From an uncultured Varibaculum sp. (GTDB lineage Bacteria > Actinomycetota > Actinomycetes > Actinomycetales > Actinomycetaceae), in NCBI GenBank assembly GCA_947255165.1, contig CAMYFZ010000024.1:1-22948 (forward strand): a stretch of DNA of 22,948 nucleotides. The letters are read 5' to 3'. The position numbers and the translations under genes are program-made. The notes beneath the pieces were generated by a model, which saw only the letters and a list, made by a program, of their open reading frames with translations, did not search any database and was not told the origin of the DNA. The first letter of the stretch is position 1. Each line of letters starts with the position of its first letter. This document shows, piece by piece, positions 21,684-22,948 of the stretch.

Positions 21684-22948
21684 ATGTTTTGGTTCGACTC
21701 AATCGAGCATAACCGTTGGCTGTCTGCCTGTTTGCAGGACTTGCTGGATTACGGGCGCAAATCTGAGGTAAATACCGGATTTGCCTGCCTAGATAGAAAC
21801 GGTGAAGTCGACTTAGAGCAACCGATTCAGTTATATTTAACTGCTCGGATGGTGCACGTGTTTTCTCTGGGGGTACTGCTGGGGATGCCTGGGTGTCGGC
21901 GGTTAGTAGAACACGGGATTCGCTGTCTAAACCAGTACTTCCGGGATCCGGAAAATGGGGGTTGGTTCGACGCGATTGAGCATGAGCTAGATGCGGACGG
22001 ACACGCCATTCCCTACGCCGGACGTGATGATAAACGCTCTTATTCGCACGCGTTCGTGCTATTAGGAGCAGCTTCTGCGACGGCAGCTGACCGTATTGGC
22101 GCTCATGAGTTAATGCAAGAGGCTATCCGCGATAACGATTTACACTGGTGGGATTCGCAGGCAGGAATGGTACGCGAAAGTTACAACCGTGATTATTCCC
22201 AGTGCGAAGATTACCGGGATATCAACTCCAATATGCATATGGCAGAGGCATATATGCTGGTGGCGCAGGTTACCAATGAAGGAGAATGGTTAGCGCGAGC
22301 AATGCGGATCCTGGAGCGAGTGGCGCAAGTTTCCCGCGAATATAGCTGGCGGATTCCAGAGCATTTCGATCCAGATTGGAAACCACTGATCGGTTACAAT
22401 CGTGAAAATCCGCAAGAGACGCATCGTGCCTACGGATCCGATGTCGGACATTCCTTTACGCTCTCACGCTTGATCTTAGAGGCGCGGGCGATGCTCAAGA
22501 ATGCGGGAAAACCGGTTCCCGAGTGGATGGTTACGGCGGCAACTGGCATGTTTGAGCGTGCTCGCGAGGACGCATGGCGACGCGACGGAGCCCCCGGCTT
22601 TGTGTTCACTGTGGATTGGGAGGGCAAACCCGTGATTCGCGATCGCCAATCCTGGGTACAGTTCGAGGCAATCGGCGCGGCGGTTACTTTGCTGCGGGTG
22701 GCGCAAGAAGAAGGCGCGCAGGCTGAAGACGTGGAACATTATGAACATTGCTACCGCGTGTGGCTAGATTTCGCCTATGAGCATTTCCTGGTGCGCGGGG
22801 GAAGAATCGTGCATCGACTCTCCCCAGAAAATCGGCCTCTAGATTTAGAAAATCAAAGATTACGCGATAGCGTCTACCACGCGGTGCAGGCGCTACTGTT
22901 ACCCCGGTTGCCGCTGACTCCGGCATTTGCAATGGCGCTGGCGCAGGG
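21684..22948 (+). CDS. AGE/YihS-family sugar aldose-ketose isomerase (partial at right edge)
   Basis: Cytosolic (alpha/alpha)6-barrel enzyme of the N-acylglucosamine 2-epimerase superfamily, closest in pattern to YihS-type mannose/sulfoquinovose isomerases. 421 codons are present without a stop; family members have about 410-430 residues, so only a few are missing. YihS-like segments in order: MFWFDSIEHNRWL (1-13), TARMVHVFSLG, RRLVEHGIRCL, ENGGWF, RSYSHAFVLLGAASA, YRDINSNMHMAEAYML, EHFDPDWKPL, GSDVGHSFTLSRL, VFTVDWEGKPVIRDRQSW and SVYHAVQALLLPRLPL. The probable catalytic histidines are H185, H256 and H399, matching H176, H248 and H383 of E. coli YihS as I recall them. AAGGAG at 21671-21676 is 7 nt before ATG. 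The exact sugar (mannose, sulfoquinovose or other) is not settled by the sequence. Confidence 0.9.
   Translation, partial: MFWFDSIEHNRWLSACLQDLLDYGRKSEVNTGFACLDRNGEVDLEQPIQLYLTARMVHVFSLGVLLGMPGCRRLVEHGIRCLNQYFRDPENGGWFDAIEHELDADGHAIPYAGRDDKRSYSHAFVLLGAASATAADRIGAHELMQEAIRDNDLHWWDSQAGMVRESYNRDYSQCEDYRDINSNMHMAEAYMLVAQVTNEGEWLARAMRILERVAQVSREYSWRIPEHFDPDWKPLIGYNRENPQETHRAYGSDVGHSFTLSRLILEARAMLKNAGKPVPEWMVTAATGMFERAREDAWRRDGAPGFVFTVDWEGKPVIRDRQSWVQFEAIGAAVTLLRVAQEEGAQAEDVEHYEHCYRVWLDFAYEHFLVRGGRIVHRLSPENRPLDLENQRLRDSVYHAVQALLLPRLPLTPAFAMALAQ

Overview
The window looks like the chromosome of a mid-GC actinobacterium, probably of the Actinomycetaceae type. The reasons are the Mycobacterium-type bifunctional Dcd, a DUF4235-like protein, a PQQ-propeller/LppU-like membrane protein, frequent GTG starts, and several genes whose start codon sits directly behind a TAnnnT -10 hexamer (leaderless style). 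The genus call is an inference. I see no tRNA, rRNA, CRISPR array, insertion sequence, prophage gene or convincing U-tract terminator.

Layout. (1) 1-3843, minus strand: the anaerobic glycerol-3-phosphate dehydrogenase operon glpA-glpB-glpC, with overlapping reading frames; glpC runs off the left edge. (2) 3844-4349: about 500 bp without a gene, AT-richer than its surroundings and crowded with dyad-symmetric sites between glpA and a divergent transporter gene. (3) 4350-9639, plus strand: a 12-TM MFS transporter, dcd (dCTP to dUMP), an unrecognised 383-aa protein coupled to dcd, a 14-TM DHA2-type drug/H+ antiporter behind a 20-bp perfect palindrome, and a small DUF4235-like membrane protein. 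(4) 9734-17129: a cell-envelope-like block made of a membrane-anchored PQQ propeller with an LppU-like C-terminal domain (minus), a GT2 glycosyltransferase (plus), and a 1532-residue membrane protein (minus) that holds two diverged copies of an alkaline-phosphatase-like ectodomain, each followed by a membrane block. The last two genes are convergent and their coding ends overlap by 58 bp. (5) 17207-20694: pheA (prephenate dehydratase), a convergent diacylglycerol-kinase-family gene, and serS. (6) 20775-22948, plus strand: a NadC-fold protein that has lost most quinolinate phosphoribosyltransferase active-site residues, then an AGE/YihS-type sugar isomerase truncated by the right edge.

How the genes fit together. 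GlpABC moves electrons from glycerol-3-phosphate to the quinone pool. Dcd supplies dUMP for thymidylate. PheA and SerS are housekeeping. The GT2 protein, the giant membrane protein and the propeller protein plausibly act together on a surface glycopolymer or lipid-linked glycan, but this is inferred from architecture and proximity only. The most unusual items are the duplicated phosphatase-like membrane protein, the NadC-like probable pseudoenzyme, and the run of leaderless promoters.
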